DNA from: Kushneria indalinina DSM 14324 | GTDB taxonomy: Bacteria > Pseudomonadota > Gammaproteobacteria > Pseudomonadales > Halomonadaceae | Assembly: GCF_003385845.1 (NCBI RefSeq) | Contig: NZ_QRDJ01000006.1 | Span: 372,001 to 436,000, forward strand | Length of the DNA stretch: 64,000 bases | Reading direction: 5' to 3' | Shown here: piece after piece, positions 48,843 through 58,196 of the stretch | How the letters are laid out: every line of letters begins with the position of its first letter | Position numbering within the stretch: the stretch's first letter is position 1 | The notes under the pieces: model-generated | The model's input: only the letters and a program-made list of their open reading frames with translations | What the model was told of the DNA's origin: nothing | Databases searched by the model: none | Made by a program: the position numbers and the translations under genes

Positions 48843-50384
48843 TCAGGAGCTGAGCAGTGACGGGTTGAGTGTCAGCATCTGCATCGAAAAGGCTGTCGGC
48901 GTTTTCGGTTTGCCGTCGGCATCGACAAAGTACAGCTCAAACCCCGTGCATTGGCGGCGTGTCTTGCTGCCGTTGACGTAACTGCCCAGATGCTTGAGGC
49001 CATCAAAGCGGATGCCTCGATCTTCCACGGTGATCTGAATCAACGGGTTATCCAGCAGATACTCGGTCACCAGCTTGATCGTTCCTTCACTTGTGACCTG
49101 ATTGGTCGTGAAGCACCCCAGACCTCGACTGAGCTTGTCCTGTCGCCACAGGAAATGCTGCGGTATGCCGGTGGTCAGCTTGACCTTTTCGCCCTTGATC
49201 ATCATCTCGCTGACACCCGTCAGGCCCACTGTGGGGACACCGGCGGCGTTGCGGGTCAGGCTGTAGTGCTCATAGAGGTCGTCCCCCTTGGCGATGGAAA
49301 TGGCACCAGAGAATGCGCCTTTTTCATGATCCTCGAGCGCCAGCGGCCCGCCCTTGGTTCGAAGGGTAATCCCTCGAGGAGCGGCTGCACTGTTCTTGCC
49401 GGCCTCGATGGCAAAGGTGGGCAGATAGCACCATTTGTCAGCCTGCTGAATGATGTTGTCGGGCGTAACGCGCATCGCACGACCGGCAGCGGTTCTCACC
49501 ACCACGGCACCACCGTGGGTAGATACACCGCCCATGCGAGAGTCGTTGAGCAGGGAGCTGAAGACGTTACGCCAGCCCCAGGTCACCTTGTTGCCGGCGG
49601 CAAAGCAGTTCATGATCTGCTGATAGCTGCTACAGCGAATGGCCGGGTAACCATCTTCATCATCCTTTTCATCAGCGGGTGCCACCAGCGGGACCTCGGC
49701 AGCCGTTCCCGTGTTACGACGCCTCTCCCACCAGTTGCCGATAAAGTTGCAGTCGTAGATGTGCGACGCGACCAGTGCATCACCGCTCATGAACTCGAAG
49801 ATATTGTCCTGAAAGGTGGAGCCATTGATCTGGCGACGGAAAACGAATGCGTTACCGCAGTTGTTGAACTCGTTGCGCAAAAAGCGCGCTGTGGTTGAAT
49901 AACTGTTCTTGCTGTCATGACAGTAGAGACCGGAGCCTACCTGAATGAAAACACAATCCTTGAGCGTAAAATTGACAAGGATTTCATCGACATGAATGGC
50001 TCGCCCAATGTTGCTGAAGTGAATGTTACTAAAGACACTGTTGTAACCATTGGCTTCAAAGACAGTCTTGTTGTCGCTTTCTCCCTGACCCGAAATGTAC
50101 ATGTTTTCGACAACAGCGCCCTGATTGCGAAAAAGGGGGCCATTGATCTTGCTGCCTGGCCTGATATAGGCACCACCATGCTGGTTCTCACGGAAGCGGC
50201 CAGCACCGCACATGTTCTTGCGGTTCAGATCTACCGTTTTGGCAATGACGTATGAACCGGGTGGAACCATGACGGTAGCCACTTCATTTGATGCAGCAGC
50301 ATCAATGAACGCTTGAGCGCTATCAGTCTTGCCGGTTGCATCGGCGCCAAAATCCAGAACGGTTTTTACGGTAGCTGTGGTCAT
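48843..50384 (-). CDS. phage tail-spike-like right-handed beta-helix protein
   Basis: A 513-residue protein whose N-terminus (VLDFGADATGKTDSAQAFIDA, then VMVPPGSYVI) is the start of a pectate-lyase-3 type beta-helix, as in phage tail spikes and depolymerases. The middle shows repeated Asn/Gly turns. No signal peptide and no recognisable virion-binding head domain are seen, so release would need lysis. It is a freestanding gene beside a repressor, with repressor-like operator sites before its start. The start follows TTGGAG. Substrate is unknown; a polysaccharide is plausible. Confidence 0.75.
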   Translation of the reverse strand: MTTATVKTVLDFGADATGKTDSAQAFIDAAASNEVATVMVPPGSYVIAKTVDLNRKNMCGAGRFRENQHGGAYIRPGSKINGPLFRNQGAVVENMYISGQGESDNKTVFEANGYNSVFSNIHFSNIGRAIHVDEILVNFTLKDCVFIQVGSGLYCHDSKNSYSTTARFLRNEFNNCGNAFVFRRQINGSTFQDNIFEFMSGDALVASHIYDCNFIGNWWERRRNTGTAAEVPLVAPADEKDDEDGYPAIRCSSYQQIMNCFAAGNKVTWGWRNVFSSLLNDSRMGGVSTHGGAVVVRTAAGRAMRVTPDNIIQQADKWCYLPTFAIEAGKNSAAAPRGITLRTKGGPLALEDHEKGAFSGAISIAKGDDLYEHYSLTRNAAGVPTVGLTGVSEMMIKGEKVKLTTGIPQHFLWRQDKLSRGLGCFTTNQVTSEGTIKLVTEYLLDNPLIQITVEDRGIRFDGLKHLGSYVNGSKTRRQCTGFELYFVDADGKPKTPTAFSMQMLTLNPSLLSS

Positions 50385-50449
50385 GAGTATTCTCCAAAGA
50401 TAACCATGTTGGTGTCGTGGCGTTACCCTTTTTGGATAACGTGTAATCA

Positions 50450-50537
50450 TGGTTAATCATTTGGTTAATACGGTCAAGCCTAAATTGCTTATTTTGGTTA
50501 ATTTTAAAGGGTTGGTCCGAATAATCCTTTTTAACCA
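50450..50537. promoter_or_regulatory. four TGGTTAA sites in the tail-spike promoter region
   Basis: TGGTTAAT occurs at 50450-50457, 50462-50469 and 50495-50502, and the inverse TTAACCA at 50531-50537. On the minus strand the first two follow a TTGACC -35-like box (50472-50477), a place where a bound repressor would block transcription of the tail-spike gene. Confidence 0.65.
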
Positions 50538-50564
50538 ATAATTTATTAACGGATTGGCAGGAGG

Positions 50565-51263
50565 CTAACGACGCAGCATCATCTGCGCCATGACGACACC
50601 GATGATTCGACAGTGTGGCCCCAGCGTCATGTATTGCTGTGCCCAGCCACGGTTCAACGCCTTGAGCATGGGTGGTTGCCCCGGCTCCTCGATATAGCGC
50701 TTGAAGGTGGCCTCGGCGCTGCCGTGCTCCTCACACTGCACGATTACGTCATCCCCCGACATTGCCTGTACGTCAGGATCCACAAAGATCAGTGTTCCCT
50801 GCGGATAGACTTCCATCATCGACTCCCCGCGCACGCGCAGCACAAAACAGCTCGGACCACAGTTGGGCGGACGAGGAAAAAACTCCTGTTCCCCATGATC
50901 GATGATACTGGCCGAGGTTTCTGTCCAGGCGCCCGCCTGTACCCAGCTGAGCAGAGGTGCCATCCCTTCCATGAAAGGCGCCTGTTCAATGCTGTTGTCA
51001 CTGCGTGGTGGCATGGCGACCACGTTGTCTTCATGAGGCTGGGGCGTCTCGTGAACGCTGTCCAGCCAGCCATCTTCCTTGCCAAAGGCTGTCTCGATGC
51101 GACGCGCAAAGTCATCACCGATATTGCGCGTTGCCTTGTTGCTCAATACCCGGCTGGCCGCTGGTGGTTCAACGCCAACGCACTCGGCAAATGCCTTGTT
51201 GCTTCCGGCTTGATCGCGCAGCGCGCGCGCGTTGTCACGTCGTATCTCACTCACTCTCTGCAT
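50565..51263 (-). CDS. phage-type S24 family repressor (CI/LexA-like, self-cleaving)
   Basis: A 232-residue repressor. An N-terminal helix-turn-helix (SNKAFAECVGVEPPAASRVL) is joined to a peptidase S24 domain. The Ala110-Gly111 cleavage pair (VQAGAW), the nucleophile Ser148 (RGESMM) and Lys188 (ATFKRY) are all present, so RecA-stimulated autocleavage is expected. It lies between the tail-spike gene and the lysis genes, divergent from the latter. The start follows AAGGA; a Met two codons earlier is also possible. I predict it binds the TGGTTAA sites on both sides. Confidence 0.88.
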   Translation of the reverse strand: MQRVSEIRRDNARALRDQAGSNKAFAECVGVEPPAASRVLSNKATRNIGDDFARRIETAFGKEDGWLDSVHETPQPHEDNVVAMPPRSDNSIEQAPFMEGMAPLLSWVQAGAWTETSASIIDHGEQEFFPRPPNCGPSCFVLRVRGESMMEVYPQGTLIFVDPDVQAMSGDDVIVQCEEHGSAEATFKRYIEEPGQPPMLKALNRGWAQQYMTLGPHCRIIGVVMAQMMLRR

Positions 51264-51310
51264 AATCATTCCTTCTGGAAGTATTAAAACTTTTCCAAAA
51301 TTGCCCTTGA

Positions 51311-51350
51311 TGGTTAACTTGGGCGTGTGCATACTCGGGTTTGTTAACCA
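51311..51350. promoter_or_regulatory. inverted TGGTTAAC/GTTAACCA sites between repressor and endolysin
   Basis: TGGTTAAC at 51311-51318 and GTTAACCA at 51343-51350 face each other across 24 bases in the divergent promoter region. The same core occurs four times on the other side of the repressor. Confidence 0.65.
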
Positions 51351-51458
51351 AATGTGTGCATATTGTGCATCCGGTGACCGGATATTGCCATGTGAAAGTA
51401 AGCGAGTCCCGGCTTGTCAGTGGTGCTTCACAAAGAACCCATACACATGGAGAGTCTC

Positions 51459-52094
51459 ATGAACGAATCGCAACGCAGCAAGATTATCCTCGCTCTGATG
51501 AAACGTGAAGGTGGGTTTGTCGACCATCCCGATGACCGGGGGGGAGCCACCAACTACGGCATTACGCAGCGCGTGGCTGGCGAGCATGGTTACCACGGCA
51601 GCATGCGTGATTTAACGCAGGGGCTTGCCGAGAAAATCTATCTGAAAACCTACTGGCATGCGATGAAGCTTGACGAAATCAGTGCGCGTGCGCCCGCGCT
51701 GGCTATCGCAATGCTTGATTACGGCGTACATAGCGGCACTGGACGTGCCGGACGACAACTGCAGGAGGTGCTGAATGTACTGAGTAACAATGGCCGGCGC
51801 TGGCCCGCCATTGAGATAGACGGTTGCATTGGAACGCAGACGCTAAGGGCAATGGACGCCATGCTCAAACTTCGCGGTGTTGATAGTGGCAATACACTCG
51901 CGAGTACCATTAACGCGCTGCGTCTGGCGTGGCTGGTTGAACTGGCAAGGCGCGATGTCTCGCAGCAGGCATTTGCCCAGGGCTGGATAGACCGAGTCGT
52001 CAGGCTTAAAGAGGCTATGTATGACATCGAACCTGACACTGGTCGACATGGAGAGTCCAGAGATCGCCGAGGATCTCGTCATGGAATGGCGTGA
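51459..52094 (+). CDS. GH108 phage endolysin (with C-terminal peptidoglycan-binding domain)
   Basis: A 211-residue muramidase-type endolysin. The catalytic Glu is Glu17 in KREGGFVDHP, followed by the family signature GGATNYGIT. The C-terminal part (FAQGWIDRVVRL) matches peptidoglycan-binding domain 3. It is preceded by GGAGAG. There is no signal peptide, so a holin is needed for export; the next gene starts inside this one. It is divergent from the S24 repressor. Confidence 0.88.
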   Translation: MNESQRSKIILALMKREGGFVDHPDDRGGATNYGITQRVAGEHGYHGSMRDLTQGLAEKIYLKTYWHAMKLDEISARAPALAIAMLDYGVHSGTGRAGRQLQEVLNVLSNNGRRWPAIEIDGCIGTQTLRAMDAMLKLRGVDSGNTLASTINALRLAWLVELARRDVSQQAFAQGWIDRVVRLKEAMYDIEPDTGRHGESRDRRGSRHGMA

Positions 52095-52644
52095 CGTGAG
52101 GCGGCGTCTCGCCGGTGAGGCGCCCGAGGTGGCGCAACTGTTTGATAGTCCTGTGACCTGTGAGGCGGCAGGCGCCATCGTGGCCGCCACTCTGGGCTGC
52201 TGGAAGGATACGTCTTCACGTGCTGTGTTACAGGCGCTGGAAGAACAGCCGGAATTGATGGAGCGAATCCGGCTGCTGGATGTCGAGAGGATTCGGCTAC
52301 AGCTGGGGGCCATCGATCACAAGGCTTCTACCTCCCTGCCGGTGGATATTGCAGTAACAGGGCTTTTCAAGAACGACTGGCGAGCAGGGGTTGGCTGGAC
52401 ACTGTGCGGCATGCTGGCGCTCATGTCTCTGGCCATCTGCATCACGGTCATCAGGTCGCCGGATCGAATTCATGACTGCGTTGAGATCATGACATGGCTG
52501 ATCTTTTCAGCCAGCGGTATCCTGGGCATTAACCTTCACGGCAACAGTGTAGAGCGCCGTGCCATGATGGAGGAAACGCATATGGGAATGAATGATCGTG
52601 GTCCGGAGGCTGCGCCGCCACGACCAAGGGAGATTCAGGATTGA
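52021..52644 (+). CDS. holin-like membrane protein
   Basis: A 207-residue protein with a long hydrophilic N-terminus and two hydrophobic helices (about 125-144 and 155-173), then a polar Pro-rich tail. The layout and the motif around NDWRAGVGW are reminiscent of the three-helix holins of gene transfer agents (GTA_holin_3TM), but the match is from memory. It overlaps the endolysin by 74 bp, after AAAGAGG; a start at a later Met is possible. A strong terminator closes this lysis pair. No spanin gene is visible. Confidence 0.6.
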   Translation: MTSNLTLVDMESPEIAEDLVMEWRDVRRRLAGEAPEVAQLFDSPVTCEAAGAIVAATLGCWKDTSSRAVLQALEEQPELMERIRLLDVERIRLQLGAIDHKASTSLPVDIAVTGLFKNDWRAGVGWTLCGMLALMSLAICITVIRSPDRIHDCVEIMTWLIFSASGILGINLHGNSVERRAMMEETHMGMNDRGPEAAPPRPREIQD

Positions 52645-52663
52645 ATGTACTTTATTTCCCTTG

Positions 52664-52689
52664 AACGCCCGGCTTGGCCGGGCGTTTTT
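52664..52689 (+). terminator. Rho-independent terminator after the lysis pair
   Basis: AACGCCCGGC pairs with GCCGGGCGTT around a three-base loop and continues into five T. Confidence 0.9.
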
Positions 52690-52709
52690 GCGTCATGAGA
52701 TGACCTGGT

Positions 52710-53306
52710 TCATTGCTTGATCAAGCGGGCATTGAGCTTGATCGGGATGCTGTCATTCAGGCTACGATATCCCAGCAATGACATGACGGTCTGTGCGTTG
52801 TCCAGCTGCATCAGCTGCCGGGTATCCACACTGATGGGCTCGGCAAGGGTCAGGTGATAGTACTGTTGATTCAGACGCTCAAGCGTCAGAGGCAGCTGTT
52901 CGCTGCGCTCGAAATGGTTGCCACTGGCCGTCAATGTCACGTTGCGGGTTGTCGCCTCACCCGGCTGTAGATTGCTCAACCAGGCCGGATTGACCTGCGT
53001 TGACAGCGTCACCATGGCCGAGTCGGAAGAAAGTCCTGACAAAAGGCCGCCCAGGCTACCCTGTTTGTCCAACAGATCGGTCTGCTCAAGGCGCAGTGGC
53101 ATCTCGAAGTAACCCTCATCATTGATGGTGCCCGCCAGATCCGAAACATGATAGGTGCGCTCCATCGGCCCACGCTGCCCCTGGCCTGCCACGTGGGCGG
53201 TAATCTCACTGTCGGCCGGGATAAACCGCCAGGCCGCCTGCGCCGGGGTCGTCAACGCAAGCGTTAAGCCTGCCACGCCCAGCATCTTCCAGAAACGATC
53301 ACCCAT
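52710..53306 (-). CDS. YceI-like periplasmic protein
   Basis: A 198-residue exported protein. The signal peptide ends near residue 24 (TPAQA/A), and the rest is a beta-rich domain beginning WRFIPADSEITAHV that looks like the YceI lipocalin-like fold, which may carry isoprenoid-type lipids. Function in this organism is unknown. It is divergent from the tRNA gene and convergent with the lysis pair. Confidence 0.7.
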   Translation of the reverse strand: MGDRFWKMLGVAGLTLALTTPAQAAWRFIPADSEITAHVAGQGQRGPMERTYHVSDLAGTINDEGYFEMPLRLEQTDLLDKQGSLGGLLSGLSSDSAMVTLSTQVNPAWLSNLQPGEATTRNVTLTASGNHFERSEQLPLTLERLNQQYYHLTLAEPISVDTRQLMQLDNAQTVMSLLGYRSLNDSIPIKLNARLIKQ

Positions 53307-53380
53307 GCGCTCACTCCTTGTTAATAAACGACACTGGCCTCACGGCGGTGCTTTGGGTATCATACGCAACCGCATTATAA

Positions 53381-53457
<77 letters not shown>

Positions 53458-54178
53458 TACGAATCAGATAGTTATGAGATGATTGGACAGCCTGCTCAAT
53501 GGTTGGTTGTAGCCTGGATGCTGATAAAGGCAACTCTGCGACCGTGTTATCTCATCTCACAGGGTGTTTTGGTGTCCATCGACTGGTGATAGTCAATCAT
53601 AAATGCTCTGTCAGGTTCTGAACATTCATCGTTGACCAGTAATAACGTATGGTTGTATCGGACGTTTTGACAACAAACATCTGACTCTTTGATCCTGACC
53701 TCAGTTTGCTCGGTAGCACCTCACCTTATATTGATTGTGGTGTCGAGAAGCAGTGCATTTACTATTGCGCAGTTTCCATTTTCAGTTGAATCACCTCTGG
53801 TCTTCATTACTTATCTGGTTGGACTTGAGCCCGCTACCTCGTGGTTAATGTCCTGGACGCCGGTATTATCTGGAAAATCAGCTTTCCTGTACTGAAGATA
53901 AAACAGCATCACCCTGTGCATAGCCATAGCCATAGCCATAGCCATAGCCATAGCCATAGCCATAGCCATAGCCATAGCCATAGCCATGGCCATGACAAAA
54001 CATTAAGCCTGGTAAGCAAATGGAGAGCTGTAACACTGAGGGCGATACTATTTATTTTTGGGAATAAAAAGAGGCCAGCGGAAAATCATGAGTCAGACCA
54101 ATACTCCGCCAAGTTATAAACCTGGCTCATAATTAAAAAACCTTTTTACAAGGTATCTGGAAAAGCTGATTTACTTTA
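53458..54178. other. gene-free AT-rich region after the tRNA
   Basis: No gene with a ribosome site and plausible composition is visible. It contains a CATAGC tandem repeat. I looked for a copy of the tRNA 3' end as an attachment site and found none in the window. Confidence 0.45.
53919..53984. repeat. (CATAGC)11 hexanucleotide tandem repeat
   Basis: Eleven perfect copies of CATAGC, followed by two imperfect units (CATGGC, CATGAC). Read as protein it gives His-Ser repeats on one strand and Met-Ala on the other; neither frame looks like a real gene. Copy number is likely to vary. Confidence 0.95.
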
Positions 54179-55252
54179 TCAGCTGACAAGCTCTTCCCAC
54201 TGTTTGATAATGTTTTCAAGTCTGAATTTCGGCGATGATGAGTAAGCGGCTCTTGAAAATTTGATTCGTTCATTTCGATGTTCGATCAGGTACTTGAGTT
54301 TTTCGGCCAACTCATCAATATCTTCGGGGGCCGCGAGTAAACCTGAGACTTTATCCTCGACAACTTCAGACGGCCCGGTCAGGCAATTAAAAGAGACGAT
54401 AGGTAATCCATAAGCATTTGCCTCAATAAGCACCATGGGAAGGCCTTCAAAGCGGGAGCTCATGCAATATATCCCGGCTTCCCGATAGTGGTTCTCAATA
54501 TCCTTTGTGGGCGGACAAAAAGTAACGCTATCTTCAATGCCCAATTCCTGGACCTGCGTTTGAAGCGCTGCACCATCCTCGCCATTACCCACGATTCTCA
54601 GTTCCCATCCCTGAGTATCCCTGACCACTTGTGCCCAAGCAGATAAAAGAGAATCAAAGCCTTTTTGATATGAAAATCTACCAATAGCCAGCACGACCCT
54701 TGCATCCGGATTGTAATTGTACTCTTCCTGTGCAAAGGGGAGAGGGTTATTAATGGGAAGGATTTCGGCGCGTGGCTTTGTCCTTTTTTTCCAGACCTCT
54801 GCATCGAGATGGGTTAATGTTACTACTGTATCGGCCATCCATGCTGCTACATAACGAGAAATCGTTCTGAGTTTTGAGCCGTTACTGGCGGTAAAGTTAT
54901 AGTGTTCCCAGTTGACATGCCTGACTTTCTTTGCAAAAAGCGCAGGCGCAACGAAAAGTGACAGAGTCGATTCCACATTGATAACCGTGTCAAAGTCGTG
55001 CGTTGTCACAAATGAGCGAATTTTTTTTACGATAGAAAAATAACCAAGATAAAAAGAGGCTTTGCTGGTAGAAAGGCAGTTAACCTTTACTCTGGGTGAA
55101 ATGTTGAAGAAAGCCACATTATCGTCCTGCCATAGATTGAGCAGGGTGATATCGTGTCCTTTATCGGCCAAGGTATTAATAATGGTGAGCGCGACACGTT
55201 CAGTGCCACCCCCTAATCCCATGTTATTAATGATAAAGCATACTTTTTTCAT
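54179..55252 (-). CDS. glycosyltransferase family 4 protein
   Basis: A 357-residue GT-B retaining glycosyltransferase. N-terminal NNMGLGGGTERVAL, donor-site IGRFSYQKGFD, and the E-x7-E motif in RFEGLPMVLIEA are typical of GT4 enzymes that build exopolysaccharide or O-antigen. It acts at the cytoplasmic face of the inner membrane. Last gene of a wzx-GT2-GT4 run on the minus strand. It is AT-richer than the surrounding core genes, which suggests horizontal origin. Confidence 0.9.
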   Translation of the reverse strand: MKKVCFIINNMGLGGGTERVALTIINTLADKGHDITLLNLWQDDNVAFFNISPRVKVNCLSTSKASFYLGYFSIVKKIRSFVTTHDFDTVINVESTLSLFVAPALFAKKVRHVNWEHYNFTASNGSKLRTISRYVAAWMADTVVTLTHLDAEVWKKRTKPRAEILPINNPLPFAQEEYNYNPDARVVLAIGRFSYQKGFDSLLSAWAQVVRDTQGWELRIVGNGEDGAALQTQVQELGIEDSVTFCPPTKDIENHYREAGIYCMSSRFEGLPMVLIEANAYGLPIVSFNCLTGPSEVVEDKVSGLLAAPEDIDELAEKLKYLIEHRNERIKFSRAAYSSSPKFRLENIIKQWEELVS

Positions 55253-55276
55253 ATTAAAATATCCACTGGAGGCAGC

Positions 55277-56266
55277 TTAAGTAAATTTTTTTATATATGA
55301 ATAGAGGTTGGAGAGCGCGGGTGATAAAAAAAGCATGCGCGTATTAAAGGGTACGTCAACATCAATATTTTTTTTGTGGCGATTAACCTTTTTTACGATA
55401 CGGCTTATATCGCTGATGGGTCTGAAGTAACCTTTCATATCGTTAGAAATGCTTTTGTAAAAAAGCGCTCCCTGGCAGGCCACAAGCATCATCATCTTTT
55501 TGTTGAAAGAATTGTTTTCTCTGGCGCTCATTTCAAGGTAATAATCGATAACCGATTCGATATCGGTCAGATCCTTGCTTGAGGGATTTTTGGTGATACC
55601 TTCCGGATTGACTCGATAGCCAACCAGTGCCTCATCAATACCCGTTATGCAGGTGGCGCGCAGATAAAGCTGAGGTATCAGCATCATATCCTCATAACTT
55701 TTTCCAGGCGGAAATTGCACGTCTTCAAACAATTCACTTTTATAAATGCGGGCCCATGGAAACCAGTAGGCATGAGAAAATATTTTGCTGACGACGTCTT
55801 CATCGCTGTTACAGTAATAATTGCCACAGACGTTTGTTTTAAATAAGGATGCGGCCTGGTGGTTACCATTTTTCAGGTGAGAAAACCTGATTGCATTAAA
55901 CTCTATAATGTCCGGCTCACAGTCTCCCCGATTCAGGATTTCCAAAAGCTTTTCGTAGTAATGCGGCAGAAGGTGATCATCACCATCAAGAAAGGCCACA
56001 TAACGGCCCTTGATGACTTTTAGCCCAGCATTTCGTGCTTCGCTGACGCCGCTGTTTGGTTGGCTGATAATATGAAGTTGCTGTCCAAGAGGGTGGGAAG
56101 CGTATATCGATTCTATTTCCCCAAGAGTATTGTCTCTGGAACCGTCATTGATAACGATCACTTCAACACGCTTATCGATTTGATCGAGGACAGACAGCAA
56201 AGCCTCACCTATATATTTTTCAACATTATAAGCGGCCACAATAATTGACAGCCAGACATTATCCAT
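55277..56266 (-). CDS. glycosyltransferase family 2 protein
   Basis: A 329-residue GT-A transferase. The family start (LSIIVAAYNVEKYIGEALLSVL), the metal-binding AFLDGDDHLL and ED-like downstream residues are clear. It adds a sugar to a lipid-linked acceptor during surface polysaccharide synthesis. Its start (MDNVWLS) overlaps the end of the flippase gene by a few bases; a Met four codons earlier is also open. Sugar specificity cannot be deduced. Confidence 0.9.
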   Translation of the reverse strand: MDNVWLSIIVAAYNVEKYIGEALLSVLDQIDKRVEVIVINDGSRDNTLGEIESIYASHPLGQQLHIISQPNSGVSEARNAGLKVIKGRYVAFLDGDDHLLPHYYEKLLEILNRGDCEPDIIEFNAIRFSHLKNGNHQAASLFKTNVCGNYYCNSDEDVVSKIFSHAYWFPWARIYKSELFEDVQFPPGKSYEDMMLIPQLYLRATCITGIDEALVGYRVNPEGITKNPSSKDLTDIESVIDYYLEMSARENNSFNKKMMMLVACQGALFYKSISNDMKGYFRPISDISRIVKKVNRHKKNIDVDVPFNTRMLFLSPALSNLYSYIKKFT

Positions 56267-57518
56267 GACGCGTTCCAAAAACCATTTTTAAAAGTCCCAG
56301 ACGAAAACAGAAAAACAATAAGGCAAGGAAGCTTAAAGTTTCAGTAAATAGCAGGGTCCACGCGCCTCCCACTGCCCCGAGCCAATAAGCCATTGGAAAT
56401 ACAATGCCAAGGTGAATAAAAGCCATAATTGTTGGTATTTGTGTATAAATTTTCCGGTAGCCAAAAGGCAGCAGCATATAATTGCCAAAAATAACCGATG
56501 TTGTGACAAGAAATACCATGGGCGCCATTATTCTAATAATATGGGCTGCGTTACTATACTGTTCGCCCAGAGCAAAATTCGCGATAAAATCGGCAAGAAG
56601 GAAAAGTGTCAGAGAAGTCGTCAAAGTTACAAAGCACTGACCAAAGATTATCTTTTTGATAAATCTACCGGCTTTTTCCTGACTTTCTGTCAATAAAGCA
56701 TTGACTCGGGGGAAAAACGCATTACCTAAAATAAGAAAAGCACTGGTAATGGCATTTCGGATTTTATCCGAGGCATTAAAAAGCCCTACCTGTTCATGGC
56801 TGGAGATAATGCCAAGTACCACGGTGGTGCTCATGGTGTACAGGCTTATGGCGATCGAGGCAATAAAGACGGGAAAGCCGTCTTTTAGAGCTTCCTTGAC
56901 CTGTTGGGGCGACACTTTTTCAAAACAGACTGCCTTGTATCGATACACCATATAGCAGGCAACAATGCCGGCCATATTAGTGGTCATGGCCTGAATCACT
57001 ACTGCAAGCCAGAGATCTTCCGGGTTGTGAACGAAAAAGAAAATGAGAGGAACAGCAGTTGCTCGAGCTGCAAGACTCGAAATAGTCACTGCCCATAGTC
57101 TTTCTATTCCCTGGAAAAGCCAGCTGGGTAGTAAAATCGATCCAATCAGCTGCAATGAAGCCAACAGGATAATAAAAGAAATCTCTTTAAAGGAAGGGAC
57201 TGCATAAATGGTACACAAGAGAAAGAAGAAAACCAGAATGGCAAGAAAGCTTTTCGAGGCCATTGTTGTCCAGAATACTTCCGAGACCCTTCTTTTTGAG
57301 TCTTTGTTTTCTGCTATTTTTTTTGTGGCCGTTAGATTGAAGCCATAGTCTATAAACAGCATGCAGTATTGCATGATGGCAAAGGAGAGACCCATGATGC
57401 CAAAGCCTTCAGGCTCCAACACCCTTGCCAGATAAGGGAAGGTAATAAGAGGAAGAATATATTGACCACCCTGTAACACAAACAGGGAGATAAAATTGCT
57501 TAATAAATTTGACCGCAT
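56259..57518 (-). CDS. oligosaccharide flippase family protein (Wzx-like)
   Basis: A 419-residue membrane protein of the MOP exporter family with about twelve hydrophobic segments; the N-terminal GQYILPLITFPYLARVLEPEGFG is characteristic. It flips a lipid-linked oligosaccharide across the inner membrane. First gene of the run with GT2 and GT4; no polymerase (Wzy) or priming transferase is nearby, so the set is incomplete and must work with genes elsewhere. AT-rich, probably acquired. Confidence 0.9.
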   Translation of the reverse strand: MRSNLLSNFISLFVLQGGQYILPLITFPYLARVLEPEGFGIMGLSFAIMQYCMLFIDYGFNLTATKKIAENKDSKRRVSEVFWTTMASKSFLAILVFFFLLCTIYAVPSFKEISFIILLASLQLIGSILLPSWLFQGIERLWAVTISSLAARATAVPLIFFFVHNPEDLWLAVVIQAMTTNMAGIVACYMVYRYKAVCFEKVSPQQVKEALKDGFPVFIASIAISLYTMSTTVVLGIISSHEQVGLFNASDKIRNAITSAFLILGNAFFPRVNALLTESQEKAGRFIKKIIFGQCFVTLTTSLTLFLLADFIANFALGEQYSNAAHIIRIMAPMVFLVTTSVIFGNYMLLPFGYRKIYTQIPTIMAFIHLGIVFPMAYWLGAVGGAWTLLFTETLSFLALLFFCFRLGLLKMVFGTRHG

Positions 57519-58196
57519 CTTTATGCCCTGGTAACGGCAAGCTTTCTCTAGAATTTAATCCAGCAGTAAGTGACTTCCTAAATGTCTGCTGATATGCGTT
57601 TTGAATGAGCAGCTTATCAGGATTATGAACAGCAGGAAGCGATCGCAAGGATTTTGATCGCTTTGGGGGCATGACGCTATGCTGTAAGCGCTTTGTTTAG
57701 CATTTGATCAGGAAATGTTCGAAAGCCATAAAAAATTATGAGTTTATGTTCTCCTGCTCATGCGAAAGTCTGGGGTTGTTGCTGAAAGCTATTGGTTTTA
57801 GAAAGGTCGTTTTTCTAAACGTAAGCCTTGGGTAATCATTGCGAGCTTAGGGAGAAGGGACGATAAAACTCCTGTAGGGCTGCTGGTGCCTACGGTTTTA
57901 CGTAAAAAGCGGGCAGTGCGGGGAAGCGTTATATCCCTCTGAAAGGTCTTTTCGCCTGTTTCTATGTATATTCAATGCTATAAATGAAATCTTTGTGCCG
58001 ATCAGGCGGCCGTATCGATATTTTTTCCTCTATGGCGAGCTTTCGACCATTGCCGATAAAAATTGATTGCAGTGTTCGCGATCTATCCGAACACCTTCAG
58101 ACAGGCAGTACGGCGATCACATTGACAGGAGAGAAGCGATAGGAAGTGATGCCTCTGTTCAATGATAAGGTGGGCGTTAAAGAATGTCCTTAAGGC
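57519..58196. other. gene-free region upstream of the flippase operon
   Basis: AT-rich with no supported gene. It likely carries the promoter and leader of the flippase operon. I looked for the JUMPstart/ops element GGCGGTAG that often precedes such operons and did not find it. Confidence 0.4.

Noticed and set aside
48843-52689. Complete prophage
   Set aside because: No integrase, terminase, capsid, portal or tail assembly genes in or beside the cassette.
53919-53996. CRISPR-like array
   Set aside because: Six-base units without spacers; a simple microsatellite.
53811-54119. His-Ser and Met-Ala repeat open frames over the CATAGC tract
   Set aside because: They exist only because the hexamer has no stop in those frames; no ribosome site or non-repeat domain.
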